From assembly GCF_003477995.1 (NCBI RefSeq), contig NZ_QUEM01000054.1, positions 1 to 5,157 of the forward strand: a DNA stretch of 5,157 nucleotides. The letters run 5' to 3'. This stretch comes from Bacteroides sp. OF04-15BH. GTDB lineage: Bacteria; Bacteroidota; Bacteroidia; Bacteroidales; Bacteroidaceae. The position numbers were made by a program, and so were the translations under genes. Each line of letters begins with the position of its first letter. Within the stretch, counting starts at the first letter, position 1. Shown here piece after piece: positions 1 to 5,157 of the stretch. The notes under the pieces are model-generated. The model had not been told where the DNA came from. It worked only from the letters and a program-made list of their open reading frames with translations, and did not search any database.

Positions 1-33
1 CACAAGAACAGAGCAAGTCTAAAAAAGAAATAT

Positions 34-41
34 TAACTTTG
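34..41 (+). promoter_or_regulatory. Candidate Bacteroides-type -7 box TAACTTTG
   Basis: TAACTTTG matches the Bacteroidetes -7 consensus TAnnTTTG exactly, and the 12 bases TATTAACTTTGC recur at 4912-4923. No TTTG -33 element is visible at the usual 19-21 base spacing, so support rests on one box. If real, it would make a leader of roughly 400 bases ahead of the OmpA-like gene, or a separate short transcript. Confidence 0.3.
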
Positions 42-148
42 CCAAAATTAAAAGAAAATATTAAAGTTCTGATCAATATATTTCCTTTCAATAAAAAATG
101 TAGAAAAAATGGATACGGATTTATAAACCAATATTCGTTTCTTTTAAT

Positions 149-156
149 TATATTTG
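149..156 (+). promoter_or_regulatory. Candidate Bacteroides-type -7 box TATATTTG
   Basis: TATATTTG fits TAnnTTTG exactly and is followed by CC, but no matching -33 TTTG lies 19-21 bases upstream. In DNA this AT-rich some chance matches are expected. It is a possible distal start site for the 465-3335 unit. Confidence 0.25.
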
Positions 157-427
157 CCAAACAAGAAGACAAAAAAACTTGTACAATACTTTTAAGAACA
201 AGCAAAATATATACTTTTGACTCTTATCATTTGTCTTTTATGCGTTTAAGGCAGTTTTAATATTGCCATAACTGAAGAATCAGAGAGATAACTTACATAA
301 AAATAGCCAACAAATCCAATATAGATATTTATATTTTACACTTTAATAAAATCTAAAAAAGGAACCAACAAACTTCACATATCAAATATATAGCAATAAA
401 TCCAATAATGTTAGATTAACATATTTT

Positions 428-435
428 TATATTTC
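428..435 (+). promoter_or_regulatory. Possible proximal -7 box for the OmpA-vWA unit
   Basis: TATATTTC differs from TAnnTTTG only in the last base and lies 29 bases before the ATG at 465, a usual leader length for Bacteroides genes. No -33 TTTG is seen at the expected distance. It is the best-placed candidate, though not the best-matching one. The ribosome-binding region before ATG 465 is A/T-rich without a purine Shine-Dalgarno, which is normal for Bacteroidetes. Confidence 0.3.
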
Positions 436-464
436 AAGTTTTTTCACTCTAAAACTATACACTT

Positions 465-1742
465 ATGAATAAGAAAGCAGTTTTAACAGCTCTTTTACTG
501 AGTCTGTTTTTTCCCCCTTCATTTGCACAACTTCAAGGGCCACTTGTAAAAGAAAAAACTCCAAAATGGTATTTCGGCTTTAGCGGAGGATTTCATTCTA
601 ATTTTATGAAATATTCCAACTTGGACGACAATATGTTTCCCGACAATAAAAACCTCAATGGCGGAATATTCTCGTTCTTTGTAGAAAGAGACTTTGGAAA
701 ACAAAATCAATTTTCCATTCGTCCAGAAATAAGCTTTTTAAAAAGAGGCGGTAAACTCGTAAATATTGGAAAAGATATCTATGACTACAAAGCAAATAAT
801 GTTGATGATATCTATTATCAATTAGATTCCAGATATTGGGACATCCGAATTCCCATCATCTATAATTTTGGAAAATTATCCTCTAAAATTCGCCCTTACA
901 TCTATGTAGCTCCGATTCTTGCTTTTCCTACACGCGGAGATGTAAAAATGGAAGCTAAATATATCAATGGATATTACGAAGGATATTCCATAAATACTTC
1001 CACGGCTAATTTGGCATCATGCTATTTTGCAGCTGCAGCCGGACTTGGCTTAAAATATCAGTTCAGAAACTCTTGCTTTCTTGGCATAGAAGGTAGCTAT
1101 GAATACGGTTTTTCTGATACCTATGGAAAAAAAGAAAAAGATGGGGAAGCAGTAAATGCAGGAATTTTTCCGGAAGGAACATATATTACCGGTAATCGTA
1201 AATTTTCTGGAATAGAAATTAAGGCAACCTTAGGTGTTCCATTCAGCATCTTTAAAAAGAAAGCAAAAGCAACACCAGTTGTTCCAGTTGCCCCTATCGT
1301 AAATCAGATCGTTAAGGATACAGTAGTCATAAAAGAAAAGCCTTGCTACACACTGGAAGAGATTATAGAAATGGTTGAGAAAAACGAGTCGGTAATAGGA
1401 AAAACCATCTGCGCCATAGATGTAATCAATTTCGATTTTGCCAAGAGTGATATAAAAATGGAATCCTTCGAATATTTGGATAAGTTAGCTGCAATCCTGA
1501 TCGTAACCCAAGTTCGTGTAGAAGTGAAAGGACATACCGATAATGTAGGCTCAGAAGAAGTAAATATGGAACTTTCAAAAGAAAGAGCCAAAGCTGTTGT
1601 CCGTTATCTGATTCGGGAAGGCGTAGATAAAGATAAAATATCATACAGTTATTATGGAATGTCAAAACCACTCACAACAAATGACACCGAGGAAGGACGA
1701 ACCATGAACAGAAGAGTTGAATTCGAAATTTTAGGTAATTAA
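465..1742 (+). CDS. OmpA-family outer membrane protein (beta-barrel plus peptidoglycan-binding domain)
   Basis: A 425-residue envelope protein. Residues 1-21 form a signal peptide: Lys-rich start, hydrophobic stretch around ALLLSLFF, and likely cleavage after SFA before Q22. Residues about 34-264 alternate aromatic and polar residues with many Gly/Tyr/Phe, as in the outer-membrane barrels of Bacteroidetes OmpA-like porins, and end in short strands such as IEIKATLGVPF. A Pro/Val-rich linker (about 265-292) follows. Residues about 315-425 are a typical OmpA C-terminal domain: NFDFAKSDI, GHTDNVGS (356-363), LSKERAKAV and GRTMNRRVEF. By comparison with OmpA structures, D359 and R374 are the expected diaminopimelate-binding pair; their 15-residue spacing matches the A. 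baumannii OmpA pair. The role is to tether the outer membrane to peptidoglycan; any pore function is unknown. It is the first gene of a unit with the vWA lipoprotein 15 bases downstream. The start is fixed by the signal peptide. Family assignment is sure; the specific subfamily is not. Confidence 0.93.
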   Translation: MNKKAVLTALLLSLFFPPSFAQLQGPLVKEKTPKWYFGFSGGFHSNFMKYSNLDDNMFPDNKNLNGGIFSFFVERDFGKQNQFSIRPEISFLKRGGKLVNIGKDIYDYKANNVDDIYYQLDSRYWDIRIPIIYNFGKLSSKIRPYIYVAPILAFPTRGDVKMEAKYINGYYEGYSINTSTANLASCYFAAAAGLGLKYQFRNSCFLGIEGSYEYGFSDTYGKKEKDGEAVNAGIFPEGTYITGNRKFSGIEIKATLGVPFSIFKKKAKATPVVPVAPIVNQIVKDTVVIKEKPCYTLEEIIEMVEKNESVIGKTICAIDVINFDFAKSDIKMESFEYLDKLAAILIVTQVRVEVKGHTDNVGSEEVNMELSKERAKAVVRYLIREGVDKDKISYSYYGMSKPLTTNDTEEGRTMNRRVEFEILGN

Positions 1743-1757
1743 TAAAAATAGGAAATT

Positions 1758-3335
1758 ATGAATATTATAAAGTCTATCTATTCAGGAATTAAAGCATCTG
1801 CATTCTTGCTTGGAGTATTCTCCCTCTCATCTTGTTTGGAAAATGGGGATGAAACAATTATTCTGGAAACCGATACCGTTATGGGGATTCCCAGTGACAG
1901 CAAGGCTGATCCCAACCCAGTCATAAGCGATCCTAATGCTGATATACCCAATATTCAGTACATAACAGAAAAAATAGACGGACAATACGTTATGCGTATT
2001 GATATGACTGGTATTCAGGATCCCAATACAAAAGAATGGCTTCAACTATTTGGCATCAGCAGTAACGAAGAATCAACACAGAATATATGGGTTTCTGTAG
2101 ATAACAATCCCAAAGGATTTATTGTAAAAAATAACTCCAGCACAGAAGGATTATCTATAAAAACAGATATTGTATTTCTTGTAGACAACTCTGGTTCTAT
2201 GAGTGATGAAGCCAATAAAATTGCAGACGATATTACAGATTTTGCGGAAACTCTAAAATCCAGCGGCTTAGATATAAAATTTGGATGTGTTGGATACGGT
2301 GGCAATGTAGGATCACAGTATAATGATCTGATACAAGGCTATGGTATTACAGGAGGTATGGATATTTCCGACTATAACGTTCTTTATGAATTCTTAAATG
2401 AAAGGGATCAATATGGAGTAAAAAGAACTATCGGATTTTGGGGTAAAAATCAAGAAATCTTGGCAAATACAGCATCCCTATATGAGTATAATTATGCAGG
2501 GGGAGAATGCGGAGTCCAAGCTTTAAGGTTCGCAGATGAACACTTTACATTTAGAACAGGCGCTAACCGTATCTATATAAATTTCACAGATGATTATAAT
2601 TATCCAGGAGGAAGTAACAATATTTCTATAAACTATGTAGAATCCAATTGGAATGCAGCACGTGGAGTTGTCTATACAGTAATTAGTGGACCAGATCAAA
2701 CAGAAAACAGGCCACTATATAAAGAACCTTCGTATTTATTATCAGAAATAACAGGTGGAATCACTTACTACACCAATTCTTCATTTGAAGGAATAAATTT
2801 GACTGATCTTCCTGTAACAGGAGCTATGCAGAACTCTTATGTCATTTATTTCACAAACATTAAAGAGTTTATGGATGGTAAAGTGCACCAAGTTAAAATA
2901 ACTGTTTTGTCAGAAGATGGAACTGTTCGAGGTGAAAAAATATTCAACGTTATCTTTGAAGAAAAAGAGGAGGACGACACCAATGATGAAGAAGACAGTG
3001 AAGATATCTCAAAAGATAATCTTATCGGTGATTGGAAAGTAGAAACTTACTTGTTTGAAGTCTACAAGGATGGCAAGCTGATAGGAAGTGAAGTTGAAGG
3101 AGAAGGAGAAGACATACTTGAAAGCTTTAGCAGTAGAGGAATCTATGTATATCATAATGATTTAACGACTGGCAAGTGGACACTTTCTTCCAATAAATTA
3201 ACTATAGAATATTTTGAGGATGATACAGAGGTGTGGACTATTACCAAACTGACAAGTTCTGAGATGGTTAGAGAACTCGAGGAATCAGAAGGCGGTTACG
3301 TTTACAAATATAAGATAACTTCTAAAAAGCTATAA
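1758..3335 (+). CDS. vWA-domain surface-type lipoprotein with lipocalin-like C-terminus
   Basis: A 525-residue lipoprotein. The N-terminus is a signal peptide with lipobox LSSC, so Cys26 should be lipidated after cleavage by signal peptidase II. Acidic residues soon after it (CLENGDE) are compatible with Bacteroidetes surface export, but that is inference. Residues about 135-345 are a von Willebrand factor A domain: VFLVDNSGSMS carries the MIDAS motif DxSxS (D143, S145, S147) and YINFTDDYN supplies the later Asp (D278/D279), so a bound divalent metal is expected. Cys177 and Cys251 could form a disulfide. An acidic linker (about 400-420, rich in E and D) leads to residues 421-525, which start DNLIGDWKVE and contain TGKWTLSSNKLTI, resembling the small lipocalin-like domains common in Bacteroides lipoproteins. 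AGGAAA lies at 1750-1755, just before ATG 1758. The spacing after the OmpA-like gene implies co-transcription. A binding or adhesion role is likely; the ligand is unknown. Confidence 0.9.
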   Translation: MNIIKSIYSGIKASAFLLGVFSLSSCLENGDETIILETDTVMGIPSDSKADPNPVISDPNADIPNIQYITEKIDGQYVMRIDMTGIQDPNTKEWLQLFGISSNEESTQNIWVSVDNNPKGFIVKNNSSTEGLSIKTDIVFLVDNSGSMSDEANKIADDITDFAETLKSSGLDIKFGCVGYGGNVGSQYNDLIQGYGITGGMDISDYNVLYEFLNERDQYGVKRTIGFWGKNQEILANTASLYEYNYAGGECGVQALRFADEHFTFRTGANRIYINFTDDYNYPGGSNNISINYVESNWNAARGVVYTVISGPDQTENRPLYKEPSYLLSEITGGITYYTNSSFEGINLTDLPVTGAMQNSYVIYFTNIKEFMDGKVHQVKITVLSEDGTVRGEKIFNVIFEEKEEDDTNDEEDSEDISKDNLIGDWKVETYLFEVYKDGKLIGSEVEGEGEDILESFSSRGIYVYHNDLTTGKWTLSSNKLTIEYFEDDTEVWTITKLTSSEMVRELEESEGGYVYKYKITSKKL

Positions 3336-3365
3336 TAGAGACTATAAAATATTTTGTATAAATGG

Positions 3366-3400
3366 AAATACGGGATTCAGAAATGAGTCTCGTATTTTTT
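3366..3400 (+). terminator. Rho-independent terminator of the OmpA-vWA unit
   Basis: AAATACGGGATTC (3366-3378) pairs with GAGTCTCGTATTT (3385-3397) across a six-base loop, giving a 13-pair stem with two G-U wobbles. A run of T (3395-3400) follows, with another T-rich stretch just after. It begins 31 bases after the stop codon of the vWA lipoprotein gene and is well placed to end that transcript before the mobile-element region. Confidence 0.85.
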
Positions 3401-3409
3401 AATTTTATA

Positions 3410-3452
3410 GACTTTGTTTCCTGACTGATGGAATAGTTTTTTAGCAGAAAAG
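3410..3452 (+). repeat. Left copy of a 43-base direct repeat; 3' remnant of a second IS256-type transposase gene
   Basis: The segment matches 4701-4744 with two substitutions and one extra T in the right copy. The right copy includes the last codons of the transposase. Read in that frame, the left copy also spells T-L-F-P-D-stop: CTG became TTG (both Leu) and TAA became TGA (both stops). Changes confined to silent positions indicate descent from the coding end of a related transposase gene, not a target-site duplication. The match continues 24 bases past the stop codon and ends at 3452, exactly where the left-end sequence of the present element appears to begin. Upstream of 3409 the match is lost, so the rest of that older copy has gone. 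Confidence 0.75.
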
Positions 3453-3478
3453 GATACTGTCTCAAAAAGTGTGTCTGA
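3453..3478 (+). repeat. Candidate left terminal inverted repeat
   Basis: Starting GATACTGTCTCA and ending AGTGTGTCTGA, these 26 bases match the reverse complement of 4950-4975 at 20 of 26 positions, with the inner 11 identical and 9 of the first 12 tip bases matching. The tip coincides with the point where similarity to the right direct repeat is lost, which independently suggests an element end here. Imperfect repeats of about this length are normal in the IS256 family. Confidence 0.55.
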
Positions 3479-3492
3479 TAAGCAGTAAAAAA

Positions 3493-3516
3493 GGGCCGAC
3501 CCTTGCGTGTCAGCCC
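3493..3516 (+). other. Hairpin in the IS leader, upstream of the transposase start
   Basis: GGGCCGAC (3493-3500) pairs with GTCAGCCC (3509-3516) with one internal mismatch and an eight-base loop, preceded by six A. Without a T-tract it is not a classic terminator in this direction. It could attenuate transcription entering from outside the element, a common feature of IS left ends, or sequester translation signals. A similarly placed hairpin follows the right direct repeat at 4764-4786. Confidence 0.4.
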
Positions 3517-3525
3517 TGAAGTTTG

Positions 3526-3533
3526 TAATTTAG
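3526..3533 (+). promoter_or_regulatory. Possible transposase promoter (-7 box TAATTTAG)
   Basis: TAATTTAG has one mismatch to TAnnTTTG. A TTG at 3503-3505 lies 20 bases upstream, close to the -33 spacing of Bacteroides promoters. Transcription would begin near 3540 and leave a short leader before ATG 3563. The AGGAG at 3532-3536 is too far from that ATG to be its ribosome-binding site. Confidence 0.3.
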
Positions 3534-3562
3534 GAGTGACCAAACCACTAAATATACAAACT

Positions 3563-4719
3563 ATGCACTTCACGAAAGTACAAATTTCTGAGCTCATGCG
3601 CAAGCATGCAGAGAAAGAAAATGGTCTACACGACCTGATGGAAATCATGCTAGAAAGCATGATGGTAGCAGAACGGAGTGAGTTTCTGCATGAAAATCCT
3701 CAAAATAAGGGCAATGGCTATCGTTTTGGGCATGCCTATGGTCAAGGAAGAAAATTGGAATTCCGTATTCCCCGTGACCGTTATGGCAACTTTCATCCCC
3801 AGATACTTGCCATTCTTCGCAATCAGGAAGAGGAATGTGACCGGTTGGCTGGAGTCTTATATACGAAAGGACTTACGCAGGAACAGGTCGGAGATGTCTT
3901 TGAGCAGATTTACGGCCAGCACTATTCCAAGTCCAGCATCAGCCGGATGGTCGATAGCGTTCGTACCCAGGTAAACGCCTGGTTGGATCGTAGTCTTGAG
4001 AGTTACTACCCGGTCATGTTCGTAGACTGTGTGCATATTAAGATTCACCGTAAACGTTCGGTATCCAGTGAAGCTTTCTATGTCGCATTGGCCGTTACAG
4101 AGGAAGGCCGCCGTGATGTACTGGGTATATTCAATATTCCTACAGAGAGCGCAACAGGATGGAGTGATATCTTTGACACCTTAAAAGGAAGGGGCATCCA
4201 AAAGATTGGGCTCATGGTTGCAGACGGTATTAAGGGCCTTGATGTCGTTGTGGGAGAGAAATTCCCTGGTACTCCGCTTCAGAGATGCGTAACCATCTCA
4301 AACGCAATATGTTTGCCAAGGTCAGTCATGGAGACAAGGGTGCTTTGGCTTCTGATCTGCGTGATATATTCCGTACCGGACAGCGCGATTACACCATTGA
4401 GATGGCCTGGAAGAAATGGCAAGATATGTGTGAGAGGTGGGGTAAAGACTACCGGGCATTCAAATTCATGCGTAACAACGCCGATTATAAGGCATACATG
4501 ACTTACTTGAACTATGCTCCGGAGATTCAGTCCATGATATATACCACTAATTGGATCGAGCGTCTCAACCGGGACTTCAGGAGAGTGACAAGAATGCGTA
4601 CAGCCATGCCTAACGAAGAATCAGTACTGACGCTCATGGGCAGTGTCGCCATGGAACACAAGGCTTTTGACCGGCTGCTACCCAACATAACCTGCGACAA
4701 GACTCTGTTTCCTGACTAA
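3563..4719 (+). pseudogene. IS256-family transposase, frameshifted
   Basis: Transposase of the IS256/mutator DDE family, which binds the element ends and catalyses strand transfer. Restoring one base gives 385 residues, about full length for the family. The N-terminal part (to about residue 140) has family features such as EFRIPRDRYGNF, LYTKGLTQEQVGDVFEQIYG and SKSSISRMVDSV. The catalytic residues are D155 (VDCVHIK), D221 (VADGIKGL) and E333 (TTNWIERLNRDFRR), the last after the shift. The sequence TGC GTA ACC ATC departs from the expected C-V-T-H; loss of one C from a CCC run near 4293-4294 moves the frame by -1 between Cys242 and His245. Reading on without correction gives a 312-residue product ending at 4501 that keeps both Asp but lacks Glu. 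I chose ATG 3563 over an in-frame TTG at 3503 because the extra 20 residues are unlike the family and overlap the leader hairpin. A sequencing error is possible. Confidence 0.88.
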
Positions 4720-4744
4720 TGGAATAGTTTTTTTAGCAGAAAAG
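4701..4744 (+). repeat. Right copy of the 43/44-base direct repeat
   Basis: This copy covers the last codons and stop of the transposase gene (through 4719) and 25 bases beyond, ending AGCAGAAAAG. It matches 3410-3452 with two substitutions and one additional T in the T-run. Past 4744 the two copies diverge, though both are followed by an A-run and a hairpin. Two such repeats could allow deletion of the intervening transposase gene by homologous recombination, although 43 bases is short for that. Confidence 0.75.
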
Positions 4745-4763
4745 CCTGCCTGAAAGCAAAAAA

Positions 4764-4786
4764 GGAGTCGCCACAATGACGACTCC
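4764..4786 (+). other. Perfect 7-pair hairpin downstream of the transposase
   Basis: GGAGTCG (4764-4770) pairs perfectly with CGACTCC (4780-4786) around a nine-base loop and is preceded by six A. No T-tract follows on the plus strand, but on the minus strand the hairpin is followed directly by TTTTTT, so it would be a better terminator for leftward transcription. It may protect the element from outside readthrough. Its layout resembles the leader hairpin at 3493-3516. Confidence 0.45.
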
Positions 4787-4789
4787 CGG

Positions 4790-4897
4790 ATAGTTCTTGC
4801 TATCAGTATAGGCGTAACCATGTTGCTGACGGGTTGCTCCTCTACAGAGTCCATTTCCTCGTCCGACTACAACATAAAATTATTTTTTTTGATATGA
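4790..4897 (+). pseudogene. Orphan lipoprotein signal-peptide fragment
   Basis: The frame reads I-V-L-A-I-S-I-G-V-T-M-L-L-T-G-C-S-S-T-E-S and then a Ser-rich segment: a hydrophobic core and an LTGC lipobox followed by the polar tether usual for bacterial lipoproteins. There is no start codon before the hydrophobic core (the frame upstream reads back into the hairpin as N-D-D-S-R), and about 20 codons after the Cys it degenerates into K-L-F-F-L-I-stop in an AT-rich stretch. Only the first 30 or so codons of a former lipoprotein gene seem to remain, with both ends lost. The parent family is not recognisable. ATG 4820 lies inside the lipobox region and cannot give a functional signal peptide. 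Confidence 0.5.
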
Positions 4898-4914
4898 AAT
4901 ACAAAATAGTCTAT

Positions 4915-4922
4915 TAACTTTG
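4915..4922 (+). promoter_or_regulatory. Rightward Bacteroides-type promoter near the right end of the IS region
   Basis: TAACTTTG matches TAnnTTTG exactly and is followed by C. A TTTG at 4888-4891 could be the -33 element, but the 23-base gap is longer than the usual 19-21. Transcription would start about 4930 and run right, through the candidate terminal repeat at 4950-4975 and then antisense to the nuclease gene on the minus strand. No forward gene follows it in the window. Confidence 0.45.
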
Positions 4923-4949
4923 CATCATCACTTCTAAGGTAAACTGGCC

Positions 4950-4975
4950 TCAGACACACTCAGTGAAACACTACC
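4950..4975 (-). repeat. Candidate right terminal inverted repeat
   Basis: The reverse complement starts GGTAGTGTTTCA and ends AGTGTGTCTGA, matching the left end (3453-3478) at 20 of 26 positions, 11 of them consecutive. It lies 18 bases beyond the stop codon of the convergent nuclease gene and about 230 bases beyond the transposase stop, farther than usual for the family. It may be the true end of the present element or a left-over end of another related copy. Confidence 0.45.
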
Positions 4976-4993
4976 AAATAAGACCAGCAATAA

Positions 4994-5157
4994 CTACAAT
5001 GCTTCAATTTCATTTTCTGTAAGGCCTGTTGCAATCTTTATTTGTTCCAAAGTCAAGCCTATTGCCTTCATATTACGGGCAATAGTTTTTTTCTCTTCAG
5101 CTTTACCTTCGGCGTGACCTTCAGCAAGCCCTTTTTTCCAGCCGGCCTCACGGGCAT
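4994..5157 (-). CDS. Rpn-family PD-(D/E)XK nuclease/'transposase-like' protein, C-terminal part
   Basis: Only the last 53 codons and the stop are present; the gene enters from the right edge. The peptide runs A-R-E-A-G-W-K-K-G-L, then an A-E-G-x-A-E-G-K-A-E repeat stretch, and ends with RNMKAIGLTLEQIKIATGL and TENEIEAL. Charged EG-type repeats followed by 'R-N-M-K-x-x-G-L-x-x-E-Q-I-x-x-x-T-G-L-x-x-x-E-I' are typical of the C-terminus of the Rpn recombination-promoting nuclease / PDDEXK_2 family, abundant in Bacteroides. The nuclease domain lies outside the window, so activity cannot be judged. The repeat stretch is prone to slippage and varies in length among relatives. The gene converges on the IS region, with its stop 18 bases from the candidate terminal repeat; no clear terminator of its own is seen. 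Confidence 0.8.
   Translation of the reverse strand, partial: AREAGWKKGLAEGHAEGKAEEKKTIARNMKAIGLTLEQIKIATGLTENEIEAL

Larger units (their letters stand above)
1..464. other. AT-rich intergenic/leader region without a convincing gene
   Basis: This stretch precedes the OmpA-like gene and is strongly A+T-rich. One forward frame is open from base 3 to 260, but it has no ATG start near its beginning, gives low-complexity Lys/Ile/Phe-rich protein that I do not recognise, and runs through two Bacteroidetes-type -7 boxes (34-41 and 149-156). I read the stretch as a regulatory region or the decayed remains of something older. Bases 261-464 have no open frame of note and no clear stem-loop. The end of an upstream gene could lie just left of the window. 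Confidence 0.5.
3453..4744 (+). mobile_element. IS256-family insertion sequence, core region (right end uncertain)
   Basis: The core consists of a left end, a hairpin, one transposase gene of the IS256 (mutator-like DDE) family and a short tail. At 1292 bases it has the usual family length of about 1.2-1.5 kb. The left boundary is placed at 3453, where similarity to the right copy of the direct repeat stops and a candidate terminal inverted repeat begins. The right boundary is unclear: 4744 is where similarity between the two direct repeats ends, but the best inverted match to the left end lies at 4950-4975, which would give 1523 bases. No 8-9 base target duplication is convincing with the latter end (CAGAAAAG left, AAATAAGA right). 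GCAGAAAAG occurs at both 3444-3452 and 4736-4744, but inside the longer direct repeat, so it is not clean evidence. Its transposase is frameshifted, so the copy is probably not autonomous. Confidence 0.75.

Noticed and set aside
3..260. Long open forward frame (85 codons, TTG at 39 as the first possible start)
   Set aside because: No credible start, low-complexity and unrecognisable translation, and the frame overlaps two promoter-like boxes. It remains possible that it is the decayed tail of an upstream gene.
519..710. Minus-strand open frames inside the OmpA-like and vWA genes (also near 1346-1671, 1827-2305 and 3322-3660)
   Set aside because: They are antisense to well-supported coding sequence and give no recognisable protein.
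3503..3562. 20-residue N-terminal extension of the transposase from a TTG codon
   Set aside because: It overlaps the leader hairpin and possible promoter, and the ATG at 3563 gives the usual family N-terminus.
3678..3974. Second forward open frame inside the transposase gene
   Set aside because: It lies wholly within the transposase, whose frame here carries clear family motifs; the alternative translation shows none.
4286..4299. Programmed -1 frameshift in the transposase
   Set aside because: No slippery heptamer of the X-XXY-YYZ type is present at the shift, and IS256-family transposases are normally a single frame. A deletion explains it more simply.
3444..4744. GCAGAAAAG at 3444-3452 and 4736-4744 as a 9-base target-site duplication
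   Set aside because: The identity is part of a longer 43-base repeat that includes transposase codons, so these 9 bases are not independent evidence of a target duplication.
4918..5022. Short forward open frame downstream of the right-end promoter
   Set aside because: About 34 codons with no usable start; it crosses the candidate terminal repeat and runs antisense to the nuclease tail.

Overview
The window looks like a piece of a Bacteroides-type (Bacteroidales) chromosome. The support is AT-rich intergenic DNA, several matches to the Bacteroidetes -7 promoter box TAnnTTTG, weak Shine-Dalgarno sequences, an OmpA-like porin and a large surface-type lipoprotein, an IS256-family insertion sequence, and the tail of an Rpn/PD-(D/E)XK 'transposase-like' nuclease of a kind common in that group. 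Species cannot be fixed from the sequence alone.

Layout. Positions 1-464 are an AT-rich leader with no convincing gene but several possible -7 boxes. Positions 465-3335 hold a two-gene, same-strand unit. The first gene is an outer-membrane beta-barrel protein with a C-terminal OmpA peptidoglycan-binding domain. Fifteen bases later comes a 525-residue lipoprotein with a von Willebrand factor A (vWA) domain, an acidic linker and a lipocalin-like C-terminus. A strong hairpin/T-tract terminator (3366-3400) closes the unit. Together they look like an envelope module: a wall-anchored barrel plus a lipid-anchored, metal-dependent binding protein. Partnership is inferred only from gene order.

Positions 3410-4975 are a mobile-element region. 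An IS256-family transposase gene (3563-4719) has all three DDE residues encoded but is broken by a one-base deletion exactly between the Cys and His of its CxxH motif. A 43-base remnant of the 3' end of a second, related transposase lies immediately upstream, so at least two related copies have existed here. A candidate inverted-repeat pair (3453-3478 and 4950-4975) suggests that the element's right end may lie about 250 bases beyond the transposase stop. The stretch between holds a hairpin, an orphan lipoprotein signal-peptide fragment and a rightward Bacteroides-type promoter.

Positions 4994-5157 contain, on the minus strand, the last 53 codons of an Rpn-family nuclease gene that continues past the window. 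The insertion-sequence region therefore sits between two convergent genes and breaks neither. No tRNA, rRNA or CRISPR array was seen.
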